From Pseudobdellovibrio sp031428275 (GTDB lineage Bacteria > Bdellovibrionota > Bdellovibrionia > Bdellovibrionales > Bdellovibrionaceae): a DNA stretch of 64,000 bases. Of this stretch, positions 17,317-25,914 are shown piece by piece. Position 1 is the first letter of the stretch; the number at the start of each line of letters is the position of its first letter. The notes beneath the pieces were generated by a model. The model had not been told where the DNA came from. It saw only the letters and a program-made list of their open reading frames with translations, and did not search any database. The stretch covers positions 62,001 through 126,000 of the forward strand of contig JANPPC010000009.1 of NCBI GenBank assembly GCA_031428275.1, read 5' to 3'. A program made the translations under genes and the position numbers.

Positions 17317-18070
17317 AATAGCCCACGCTTAATGATATCAAACTTAAGCAAATAACCTGTGAAATAGATACGTGACCCGCCAGTGGTAAGTTATAGAAGC
17401 TTCCGCGAAAATCAGCGCGAAAATATTCTACATAAAATCGTACAGAGCTGTGCAAGAACACCCACGTCATGAATAGCTGGCCTTTAACAGTTTTATTGGG
17501 CAGTTTCTCACTGATTGCTACTAGCGCCTTTATGCGTGATCTTCGCTCTATAAAAATCAGATAACTAAAAATCAAAACCTCTCCCAAAATCATGTAAGGC
17601 ACCGTGGGGTGGCGGCCATCAAGGGCCCACGGTAAGAAACAAGTCGATCCGTAACAACATCCAGCAAACAAGCAACCGATGCGACCAAGGGCGTAAGATA
17701 ATGAAATGATCGGAGTAAAAAAGTCAGCCCACTCAAAAAAATTTTTCTTTTTTATTCGGCAAAAAATAATGGCGGTGGGCCAGCTTGCAATTAAGCCACC
17801 AAAAAATACAAAGCCACCGTTCCAGATCGAAAAAATTTGCACCGGATCTTTTAGATAATAATCCCATTCTTCGTAGAAGACGTGCATCAAGCGACCGCCT
17901 AGAAAACCAGAAACCATTAGCAGTATCGCTGTATCAAATGCGAATTTACGATCTTTAGAAAACTGATCAACGCGTTTCGAAAGGTAAACTAATAGAAAAC
18001 TAAGACTTAGGCTTACGACTAAAAAGAAAGTCGAAATTCGAATACTGCCCAGCACAATCTCGGGCATCAT
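17264..18070 (-). CDS. lgt: Prolipoprotein diacylglyceryl transferase
   Basis: Inner-membrane enzyme of 268 residues that moves diacylglyceryl from phosphatidylglycerol to the lipobox cysteine, the first step of lipoprotein maturation. GGRLMHVFYEEWDYY, NGGFVFFGGLI, the signature GRIGCLFAGCCYG and EYFRADFRG are conserved Lgt blocks, with about seven membrane helices. It overlaps lspA by 4 bases. Lgt and LspA act one after the other on the same substrates, which matches the many lipoproteins in this window. Confidence 0.95.
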   Translation of the reverse strand: MMPEIVLGSIRISTFFLVVSLSLSFLLVYLSKRVDQFSKDRKFAFDTAILLMVSGFLGGRLMHVFYEEWDYYLKDPVQIFSIWNGGFVFFGGLIASWPTAIIFCRIKKKNFFEWADFFTPIISLSYALGRIGCLFAGCCYGSTCFLPWALDGRHPTVPYMILGEVLIFSYLIFIERRSRIKALVAISEKLPNKTVKGQLFMTWVFLHSSVRFYVEYFRADFRGSFYNLPLAGHVSISQVICLSLISLSVGYFILSSERLRKLYNRPQS

Positions 18071-18582
18071 GTTTCGGAAGTTGTCTTTGCTGATTTTTTT
18101 TCGGTAAGCATCGCATACATTAAAAATCCGACTCCGAATACGATCGCCATATCAGCGATATTAAATGCCGGCCACGAATATTTACCATAAAAATGAAAGT
18201 CAAAAAAGTCGATTACGTAACGAAATTGCAAACGGTCTAAGTAATTACCCATAGCCCCGGCAAAAATCGAAGATAAAGACAAAATTTGAACCGTATCTTT
18301 ATCATTAACCTCTCGCAGTATGTATAGAATAATTAAACAAGCAAGCGGCGGCATAATTAAAAAGAAAATCTCACGAAAAACGGGCGGAGTTTGCGCCAGA
18401 AAGCCAAACGCCGCGCCAAAATTTCGAACGTACGTAATGTGAAAAAAATTTTCGATCACCGCGCGAGATTCGTGCAATTGAAACTGAGTATGTACGTAAA
18501 GCTTAGTTACTTGATCTAAGGCAATGAATAAGCAGCTCATAGTAACTAATAGTAAGTACTTTCTTTTTATGAATGAATTCAC
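18067..18582 (-). CDS. lspA: Lipoprotein signal peptidase (signal peptidase II)
   Basis: Inner-membrane aspartic protease of 171 residues that removes the signal peptide after Lgt has acted. The blocks VRNFGAAFGFL, GNYLDRLQFRYVIDFFDF and FNIADMAI carry the conserved Asn and the two catalytic aspartates. Four membrane helices are evident. Start and stop overlap ileS and lgt by 4 bases each, so the three genes are translated in a coupled way. Confidence 0.96.
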   Translation of the reverse strand: MNSFIKRKYLLLVTMSCLFIALDQVTKLYVHTQFQLHESRAVIENFFHITYVRNFGAAFGFLAQTPPVFREIFFLIMPPLACLIILYILREVNDKDTVQILSLSSIFAGAMGNYLDRLQFRYVIDFFDFHFYGKYSWPAFNIADMAIVFGVGFLMYAMLTEKKSAKTTSET

Positions 18583-21419
18583 GTTAAGGCCTCAACACAC
18601 TTAGGGCAAACGCCTAAAGTCTTTTCGGCTTTAGAAATCTCTTCCGAGTAGACCCAGCAACGCACGCACTTATCCCCGGAAGCTTTGGTGGCCACGATCG
18701 AATAAGGCGCTTCAGCCAGCGTAACTTTAGAGACGATAAGCATTTCTCGCAAATCAGCCATTGCTTTTAACGCTTCAAGTGTTTCACCTTGGGCTTTGAT
18801 ATCAACGGCTGCTTCTAGGCTAGAGCCAATTGTTTTTGCCGCACGAAGTTCTTCAAGTTTTTTCTGAACATCACTACGAACCGTTAACATCTCTGAAAAC
18901 ACGGCCGCAAGTTCTGGCTTAAACCAAGACTCGTGCCCAACCGGAAATTTTTCTAAGAAGATAGAATCTTGCTTATTCTCTTTTTTGAAATAAGTGTAAG
19001 TCTCTTCAGCTAAAAAAGTTAAAATCGGCGCCATCATTCCAATTAATGATTGGGTCACATGATACAGTGCTGTCTGCGAGCTGCGACGAGGCAAACCATT
19101 TGGCTTCCATGTATAAAGACGATCTTTTAAAATATCCATGTAAGTTGCCGACAGAGTGACAGTAAAAAAATTATTCAACAGGTGGTACACTTTGTAGAAT
19201 TCATACTTATCGTAAGCGTTTGTGATATCCATAATCAGCTGATTCAACTGATGCATCATCCACTGATCGACTTGGGTCATATCTTTCACTGCTATTTGAT
19301 CAGAATTGAAATTAAAATCAGAAGTTGAGCCCAATAAAAAGCGCATCGTATTTCTAATTTTACGGTAGGTCTCGGTGACGCGAGTTAATTCTTCTTTACC
19401 GCATCCGATATCATTACCGTAATCACCGTAAGCCGCCCAAAGACGAATAATTTCAGAACCACTTTTTGATGAAACTTCATTCGGATCAATCACGTTACCT
19501 AAAGACTTACTCATTTTACGACCTTGAGAATCGTTTACGAAGCCGTGCGTGATCAGAGCTTTAAATGGCGGCTTTTCATTCGTCGCCATCGAAGAAAGCA
19601 TTGAAGTATTAAACCAACCTCGATGCTGATCAGAACCTTCTAGGTAAATATCAGCCTGCGAATTTTTATAACCACGAATACCTTTAGAAGCATTTACTTC
19701 TTTAGAGTGAACGGCTGCATGGCAAACTCCTGAATCGAACCATACGTCTAAGATATCGCGGCCTAGTTTGAAACCTTGGGTTCCGAAATCAGGTTTAGCT
19801 TTTACGCGTTCGCCTAAAATCTTTTTAAATTCAGAGGCATCGATTGCGCTGATTAAGACTTCAGGATTCGTATTCTGATAAGCCTCGATGCCACCTTCTT
19901 GAATAATATCTGCGGCACGCATCATGATGGCTTCGTTCGCCAAAGGTTCACCGGTCGCCAGGCAAACTAAGATAGGGATCGGAACACCCCAAATACGTTG
20001 CCGCGACAAGCACCAGTCAGGGCGATTTTGCATCATAGCTTGAAAACGTGCGCGACCCCAATCCGGAAAGAATTGAACATCATCTAAAGCTTTTAGCGTT
20101 TTGGCGCGAATCTCTGAACCTTCTAAATCGATTCCTAAAAACCACTGCGCGGTGGTTCTAAAGATAAGCGGAGTTTTAGATCTCCAGCAATGCGGATAAC
20201 TATGAATAAATTCAGAAAATTTTATTAAATGACCCGACTGGCGCAAACGTTCAACGATGACAGGGTTGGCCTTAAAAATATTTGTACCCTTCATTTCGGC
20301 AAAGTCGTCGTTATATAAACCGCCGTCATCAACCGGATTTAAAATAGGTAAACCGTATTTCATGCCGACTCTAAAATCGTCGGCACCATGACCCGGTGCC
20401 GTGTGCACGACTCCGGTGCCGGCCTCGGCCGTAACGTGATCTGCCAGAACAATGATTGAATCGCGGTCGATAAATGGGTGGCGCGCTTTCATTCTATCAA
20501 GCTCGGCGCCTTTGACGATATTTTTTTCAACAAGAACTAAGCCAGTTTCTTTTTCGAAATATTCTTTTAAAGACTTAGCGATGACTAAATTTTCGCTCGC
20601 CGGGTCTGAACTCATACCATAAACCGCATAATCAAATTCTTCGTTCAGTGCGATACCTACGTTGGCCGGTAAAGTCCAAGGGGTCGTTGTCCAGATTACA
20701 AACGACGTTGGGCCCTTAGGAGAACCTAATTTTTTTAATGTTTCCCCATCCGTTACGTTAAATTTTACGTAGATCGATGGAGATTTGTGATCATGATATT
20801 CGACTTCAGCATCCGCCAGGGCCGTTTTCAAAGTCCAATTCCAGTAAACGGGTTTTACTCCTTGATAAACAATGCCGCGCTTGAATGCGCGTGCGAATTC
20901 ACGAACCTCTTCGGCTTCGTATTGCTTCGACATCGTCATGTACGGATTTTCCCAATCAGCTAATACACCTAAGCGCTTAAACTGTTCGCGTTGGTGATCA
21001 ATCCACTTCGAAGCTTCGGCTCTGCAAAGAGCTAAGATCTCTTGGTCGGTTTTAACTACTTTTTTCTCGGTCAAATCTTTCATCACTTTGTGTTCAATCG
21101 GTAAACCGTGGCAATCCCATCCCGGAATAAACGGTGCGTGAAAACCCTGCATGCCTTTGTACTTGATGATAAAATCTTTTAAAGATTTGTTTAGCGCATG
21201 CCCAATATGGATTGAGCCATTTGCATAAGGTGGTCCATCTGGTAAAGTAAAGCCTTTGCCATCTTTATTTTTTTCTAAAATCCGTTCGTAAATATTGTCT
21301 AAATTCCATTTCGCAATAATTTTCGGTTCGTTGATTGGCAAATCGCCCTTCATCGGAAAATCGGTCTGAGGCAGGCGGATGGTATTTTTATAATCGGGCA
21401 CGTTTGTTGGCTCTGACAC
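18579..21419 (-). CDS. ileS: Isoleucyl-tRNA synthetase
   Basis: Class I synthetase of 946 residues that charges tRNA-Ile and edits valine. It has the HIGH motif (residues 71-74 in ANGSIHIGHALNK), the editing-domain block WTTTPWTLPAN, the KMSKS motif (GRKMSKSLGN), and a C-terminal zinc finger with CVRCW and CPKC. The start is GTG (21419-21417), supported by AAGGAG 8 bases upstream. ileS-lspA is a common pairing in proteobacteria. No T-box leader is visible, as expected outside Firmicutes. Confidence 0.97.
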   Translation of the reverse strand: MSEPTNVPDYKNTIRLPQTDFPMKGDLPINEPKIIAKWNLDNIYERILEKNKDGKGFTLPDGPPYANGSIHIGHALNKSLKDFIIKYKGMQGFHAPFIPGWDCHGLPIEHKVMKDLTEKKVVKTDQEILALCRAEASKWIDHQREQFKRLGVLADWENPYMTMSKQYEAEEVREFARAFKRGIVYQGVKPVYWNWTLKTALADAEVEYHDHKSPSIYVKFNVTDGETLKKLGSPKGPTSFVIWTTTPWTLPANVGIALNEEFDYAVYGMSSDPASENLVIAKSLKEYFEKETGLVLVEKNIVKGAELDRMKARHPFIDRDSIIVLADHVTAEAGTGVVHTAPGHGADDFRVGMKYGLPILNPVDDGGLYNDDFAEMKGTNIFKANPVIVERLRQSGHLIKFSEFIHSYPHCWRSKTPLIFRTTAQWFLGIDLEGSEIRAKTLKALDDVQFFPDWGRARFQAMMQNRPDWCLSRQRIWGVPIPILVCLATGEPLANEAIMMRAADIIQEGGIEAYQNTNPEVLISAIDASEFKKILGERVKAKPDFGTQGFKLGRDILDVWFDSGVCHAAVHSKEVNASKGIRGYKNSQADIYLEGSDQHRGWFNTSMLSSMATNEKPPFKALITHGFVNDSQGRKMSKSLGNVIDPNEVSSKSGSEIIRLWAAYGDYGNDIGCGKEELTRVTETYRKIRNTMRFLLGSTSDFNFNSDQIAVKDMTQVDQWMMHQLNQLIMDITNAYDKYEFYKVYHLLNNFFTVTLSATYMDILKDRLYTWKPNGLPRRSSQTALYHVTQSLIGMMAPILTFLAEETYTYFKKENKQDSIFLEKFPVGHESWFKPELAAVFSEMLTVRSDVQKKLEELRAAKTIGSSLEAAVDIKAQGETLEALKAMADLREMLIVSKVTLAEAPYSIVATKASGDKCVRCWVYSEEISKAEKTLGVCPKCVEALT

Positions 21420-21558
21420 TTCAATGTCTCCTTCAAAATTTTGACAAATAGAATGACAATTAGTTTAGCAAACACTTAGGAAGATGGGCAGGGCTTTAAG
21501 ATTGAAAGCAGGCTTTTGTGCTAGGCGAAATAGCTAAAATAAAACAGGTTTAGCCAAA

Positions 21559-22110
21559 CTAAAACTTTTTGAATTGCTTGTATCCCAAAGAAATCAGGGC
21601 GCGCAGGGCTTCAACTTCAGAACCTAGGTTTAAGCTAGTTTTAATATCAGCCAAGGCCTGTAAAGAATAAGGGTCTAGTTGCGACATTAAGGAAGCCGAA
21701 GGCATATTTGACGTCGCGCTGACAGATATTGGTTGCGGAGCCGTGTACTGCGGCTGCGACCCAATACTATTTGCTTGGGCATGCATCGTATTCTGAACTG
21801 TCGGCTGACCATAGTGAGTGGCCGCATGAGATGGGTTCGCCTGAGGCGGCTGCATCATTTGCTGTTTAGTAGGAGTTTGAAGATCACCCATTAAGCCTGC
21901 TAAAGATTTCAATTCTTGTTTGAAATTCTGAATGCTAGGTGCTTCAAGTGAAGCATCGCCATTACGTTGCGCTTTTAAGTACAAGCTAATCAACATATCT
22001 TGAGTAGAGGCCATATCTTTGATCGAAGGGCTTTGAGTCAGAAGCCAAGCGTAGGCCTTCTGTAAAGTTTCTTTCGTGTAAGCTTGAGGAGGTAACGGAT
22101 TCATTGCCAT
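21559..22110 (-). CDS. Hypothetical Gln/Pro/Ala-rich protein
   Basis: A 183-residue protein without a signal peptide. The N-terminal 75 residues look helical. A Gln/Pro/Met/His-rich low-complexity linker follows (about 78-140, with QPPQANPSHAATHYGQP). A C-terminal helix pair, LDPYSLQALADIKTSLNLGSE, precedes ALRALISLGYKQF and is reminiscent of a ribbon-helix-helix or short coiled domain. I do not recognise it. It lies 100 bases downstream of the NtrC-type regulator, in the same direction. Confidence 0.6.
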   Translation of the reverse strand: MAMNPLPPQAYTKETLQKAYAWLLTQSPSIKDMASTQDMLISLYLKAQRNGDASLEAPSIQNFKQELKSLAGLMGDLQTPTKQQMMQPPQANPSHAATHYGQPTVQNTMHAQANSIGSQPQYTAPQPISVSATSNMPSASLMSQLDPYSLQALADIKTSLNLGSEVEALRALISLGYKQFKKF

Positions 22111-22210
22111 GGGATGGTAACGCTAACGATCCCCCATGTTTCAGTCAACAACATCATCAACCTAAAATTTGCGACACGAATTTGTTAAAAAATCGTGCGC
22201 AATTTTAAGA

Positions 22211-23767
22211 TTAAATTTTTGGCTCTGCATATTCTTTCGCCACGATTCCGTACTTTTCTATTTTGCGTAGTAAAGTCTTTTTTGGAATATTCGCGTGAAT
22301 AGCCGTTTGATTAATACGGCCTTTGAAAGTCTTTAAAGCCTTGATAATAAACTGTTTTTCAAACTCTTCTTTTTGCGCGTTAAAATCTAAGGGCCCACTA
22401 TTCGGCATAGCTATGCTGATATCTTCGTCATCAGAATCTAACGAATCATCTTCTAAAAAGTTTGAGTCAACATTCAAATCTTCTTCTGAACCTAATTCTT
22501 CATCGCTGAAATGATGCGCAGACTTTTGAAGAGTTTCGGATTGACTCTGCAGCTGCTCCATCGATTCAACTAAATTAACGCCAACGGCTTCAAGAAGGCT
22601 TTCTGGTAAGCTTCCTAGCTTGATCGAATTTGTCGTTTCAAGCACAAACGCGTGCTCAATGACGTTTTCTAATTCACGAATATTTCCTGGCCAGTTGTAG
22701 CGTTTCAAAACGGCCAATGCATCTTTAGATACGCTGGTTACTTTCTTATTCTGGGTCTGATTAAATTTACGAATAAAAATATGAACTAAAACTTCAACAT
22801 CATCTTTACGATCATTTAATTGAGGTAAATAAATCGGTACAACATTCAAACGATAAAATAAGTCTTCGCGAAAGCGACCATCTTTCATCATCTCTTCAAG
22901 CGGGCGGTTTGTCGCCGCAATAATTCTTACATTCGTTGCAATCTCTCGATTAGAGCCGACCGGTACAAATAACTTTTCTTGTAAAACACGTAAGATCTTA
23001 ACCTGCATTAACTGCGGCATATCACCAACTTCATCTAAAAATAAAGTGCCGCCGTCAGCGAACTGAAATTTTCCGATCTTTCTTTCCGAAGCTCCAGTAA
23101 ACGAACCTTTCTCGTGGCCGAACAGTTCAGACTCAAATAAATTTTCAGGTATCGCCGAACAGTTAATCGCCACGAACTTTTCATCTTTACGAGCTGAATT
23201 GAAATGAATGGCTTTCGCCACGAGCTCTTTGCCTGTGCCCGAAGCGCCGCGAATCAATACCGGAGTATCAACCTTGGCAAGTTTGTGGATAACGTTGAAA
23301 ACCTTCTGCATTTGCGAAGTGTTGCCGATTATCTTACGACCTTCGTCGACAAACACCGGCGATGAAGCCGCTAAAGTCGAAATTAAGGTATGCGCCGTGA
23401 TCGCTTTGTCGATCAGGCTAATCAAGTCTTCGCTAGATATAGGTTTTGATAGAAAGTTATAGGCTCCTTCGCGAACCGACTGAACAGCTACTTCAACGGT
23501 GGCGTGCGCCGTTAACATCAAAACGATAATACCCGGGTCGTGCTCTTTGATCGCCTTCAGTGCGCCGAGACCGTTCAATCTAGGCATGTCGACATCAAGG
23601 ATTACGATGTCGTAAGCACGAGTGTTTACCGGAGCGTTCTTTACTTTTTCAAGTGCATTGACTCCATCGAAGGCTTCTTCAACGTTAAAACGCTTCGTGC
23701 TTTCTAAAGCAGAGCGAACTGAAAGCCTTAGCGCTTGGTCATCATCGACAACTAATACCTTTAACAT
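22211..23767 (-). CDS. NtrC-family sigma-54 activating response regulator
   Basis: A 518-residue response regulator: receiver domain (1-120; phospho-Asp D58 in ILDVDMP, Lys in LSKPIS), AAA+ domain (about 140-385; Walker A GASGTGKE near 174-181, Walker B GGTLFLDEVG) and a C-terminal Fis-type helix-turn-helix. The sigma-54 contact loop reads GSFTGA instead of GAFTGA, a known functional variation. An unusual acidic linker of about 60 residues (SDEELGSEEDLN, EDDSLDSDDED) separates AAA+ and HTH. It lies 28 bases after the CHASE2 kinase, its likely partner. A sigma-54 promoter is present elsewhere in this window (fliL). Confidence 0.93.
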   Translation of the reverse strand: MLKVLVVDDDQALRLSVRSALESTKRFNVEEAFDGVNALEKVKNAPVNTRAYDIVILDVDMPRLNGLGALKAIKEHDPGIIVLMLTAHATVEVAVQSVREGAYNFLSKPISSEDLISLIDKAITAHTLISTLAASSPVFVDEGRKIIGNTSQMQKVFNVIHKLAKVDTPVLIRGASGTGKELVAKAIHFNSARKDEKFVAINCSAIPENLFESELFGHEKGSFTGASERKIGKFQFADGGTLFLDEVGDMPQLMQVKILRVLQEKLFVPVGSNREIATNVRIIAATNRPLEEMMKDGRFREDLFYRLNVVPIYLPQLNDRKDDVEVLVHIFIRKFNQTQNKKVTSVSKDALAVLKRYNWPGNIRELENVIEHAFVLETTNSIKLGSLPESLLEAVGVNLVESMEQLQSQSETLQKSAHHFSDEELGSEEDLNVDSNFLEDDSLDSDDEDISIAMPNSGPLDFNAQKEEFEKQFIIKALKTFKGRINQTAIHANIPKKTLLRKIEKYGIVAKEYAEPKI

Positions 23768-23795
23768 AGAACCCCCGTGTGAAACAAAAACCTAA

Positions 23796-25697
23796 CTACT
23801 GATTTAATGGCAAATTAACCGTAAACTGCGAACCCCCGTCAGTATCACTTATAACCGTAATCTCACCTTTGTGTAGCTGTACGAAGTACTGAGCAAGATA
23901 CAGGCCTAACCCCGTTCCCTTGATAGTTGAGGTCTTAACGTTGTGACTACGAAAAAATTTCATGAAGATGTTCGGAAGATCGACAAGTGGTATCCCAATG
24001 CCCTGGTCAATTATTTCAATATAAACTCGATCATTTTTTTCAAAGGTGCGTACCGTTACCGTTGATTCTTCGGGGCTGTACTTAATAGCGTTCTCAATCA
24101 GATTAGAGAAAACTTGTTTCATCAGCTCGGGGTCAATCGAAATCGGAAACAGCGGCTCAAGCTGTTTTACGATCTTAATTCGCTTCACGCGAGCCAAAAA
24201 ATCATGTTTTTTGATCACATCTTGAATCAGTTGATTTACGTCTTTTGACTGACGATGTAGCTCTACGCCTTGGCTTTCGATGCGGCCATACTGAAGAATC
24301 GAATTGATAAATTTAAGTAGATCGTCTGAACTACTTTTGATCGTGTCGACGGCTTCGCGCTGCATACTGCTTAGTGCCACTTCATCTTGTAATATCATCT
24401 CGGTCATTCCCTGAATACGCGCTATCGGTGTTTTCAAATCATGTGACATCATTGAGATAAAATTTGTTTTCAACTCTTCAACTTGCTGAAGAAGTTTATT
24501 CTTTTGAAAGTACTCCCAGCTCTTACGGTTCTCGATAATCAAACGGTACGGAATAAAAAAGTAATAACAAAGAAAAATAGCCAAGAACGGGTGGGCAAGA
24601 TCGACCCAAATTCTGAACATCACGAAAAGCATAGTGGTAATGAATGCGATCCCAAGAAGGGTCGCCACAAGTAAAAGAAGCCCGCGTGACGGTTTTAAAG
24701 TTAAAACAACATGCACGGTTAAAACTGAAATCAAACAAGTCAGTAAAATGTTAACCCACTGGGGTAAACGAATAGGTGCAGAGTTATCGATCAAAGTTTG
24801 AAACATATTGGCGTGCAGTTCGACGGTTGGCATACCAGTAATCTCACGCGAAAAAGGCGTCAATACATACTCTCGCACCGACTTTCCTGTGTCTGTACCA
24901 ACGATGACCAAGCGGTCTTTGAAAACGCTAGGGTCGACTTTGCCTTGCAGAACATCTTCAAAGTTGTAAGTTGTGAATGAACCTTTACGTTTATAATTAA
25001 TGTACACTTGATTTGAATCTAAGAACTCAAAGTGTCCACGAATAAGATTTACGTTTGCGATAGTGGGATTGAAACTTGAGGCAACGTAAGTGTGTAACAA
25101 AGGTTGATTTTGATAATCGATAAGCATTCGGCGATGCACGCTATCTTTCGCAAATAACAACATATCCGGCGCTTTCGGGCCTGAAAAAACTTTTAAATTT
25201 TCTAACGGTGCAAGTAATTTCAATTTTCCGGCTTCAGCTTTTAGTTCAGTTTTGTCGGTCGGAATATAAAATTCTTTTATCTTCGCAGTCGCCTGCACGA
25301 ATTCGATTTTTTCAGCGGTCGTTCCATCGATATCTTCTAACTTTCCGTCTTTGTTACGGAACTCATATATAACAAACCTTGGGTTGCCACTAGCTAACTT
25401 TGTTACAAACTCAGTGTGCAGCTTGTATCCGGGAAAGCTTTGGTATTTTTCAACGGTATCGTTATCAATCTTTATTAGAATGATCGGGCTGTTTGTAGGT
25501 TCAGAAAGGCCTGACGCGGCCTTCAAGGTAACACGAACGTCGTACAAATAGCTTTCCAGAAAATCTAGCTTTAAAGACGAAATGACGGCCGCGGCTAGTA
25601 AAGCGAAAAATACGCGAACGAAAACTGATTTTAAACTAAATGGTGATTTTTGAGTATCTCGGCCGGTGGTATCAGCAGATGAAATCGTAATTTTCAT
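23796..25697 (-). CDS. CHASE2-domain sensor histidine kinase
   Basis: Inner-membrane kinase of 633 residues. One membrane helix (about 23-42) is followed by a periplasmic CHASE2 domain (about 45-310) and three further helices (about 315-386). HisKA follows with H419 in SMMSHDLKTPIARI, then HATPase with NLIENAIKYSPEE (N box), DQGIGIP (G1) and GTGLGLYL (G2). CHASE2 ligands are mostly unknown. It is followed by its cognate-looking NtrC-type regulator and preceded, after 83 bases, by the radical SAM peptide gene pair, all on the same strand with no visible terminator between. Confidence 0.93.
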   Translation of the reverse strand: MKITISSADTTGRDTQKSPFSLKSVFVRVFFALLAAAVISSLKLDFLESYLYDVRVTLKAASGLSEPTNSPIILIKIDNDTVEKYQSFPGYKLHTEFVTKLASGNPRFVIYEFRNKDGKLEDIDGTTAEKIEFVQATAKIKEFYIPTDKTELKAEAGKLKLLAPLENLKVFSGPKAPDMLLFAKDSVHRRMLIDYQNQPLLHTYVASSFNPTIANVNLIRGHFEFLDSNQVYINYKRKGSFTTYNFEDVLQGKVDPSVFKDRLVIVGTDTGKSVREYVLTPFSREITGMPTVELHANMFQTLIDNSAPIRLPQWVNILLTCLISVLTVHVVLTLKPSRGLLLLVATLLGIAFITTMLFVMFRIWVDLAHPFLAIFLCYYFFIPYRLIIENRKSWEYFQKNKLLQQVEELKTNFISMMSHDLKTPIARIQGMTEMILQDEVALSSMQREAVDTIKSSSDDLLKFINSILQYGRIESQGVELHRQSKDVNQLIQDVIKKHDFLARVKRIKIVKQLEPLFPISIDPELMKQVFSNLIENAIKYSPEESTVTVRTFEKNDRVYIEIIDQGIGIPLVDLPNIFMKFFRSHNVKTSTIKGTGLGLYLAQYFVQLHKGEITVISDTDGGSQFTVNLPLNQ

Positions 25698-25780
25698 AGC
25701 TACTGTTTAAATGAAATTTAGGAAGAAATCTAGAATATAGCTTTGAAGTAAGAAGGAAATGAGCTGGAAGCCTCTGTGAA

Positions 25781-25891
25781 CTAGCCAGCTGAATCGGGTC
25801 CACCCGTAGGTGGGCAAGAAATACCCGTTGAACGCGTTGGAATGCGCTTAACCGGTTTTACTTTCACAATGTGTTTAGTCGATGTTTCCAT
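25781..25891 (-). CDS. Candidate radical SAM-modified precursor peptide (36 aa)
   Basis: An open frame of 36 codons from ATG (25891-25889) to TAG (25783-25781), starting 23 bases after the stop of the radical SAM/SPASM gene. GAAAGG (plus-strand complement 25902-25907) is a usable ribosome binding site 10 bases upstream. The first 20 residues are basic and aliphatic (METSTKHIVKVKPVKRIPTR), like a RiPP leader. The last 16 are small or polar with one Cys: STGISCPPTGGPDSAG. No membrane or signal segment. I recognise no named precursor family. Position, size and composition suggest that the neighbouring enzyme modifies it. This is inference; an unrelated small protein or chance frame is possible. 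Confidence 0.6.
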   Translation of the reverse strand: METSTKHIVKVKPVKRIPTRSTGISCPPTGGPDSAG

Positions 25892-25914
25892 ATGTTTTTA
25901 GCCTTTCAATGCGT

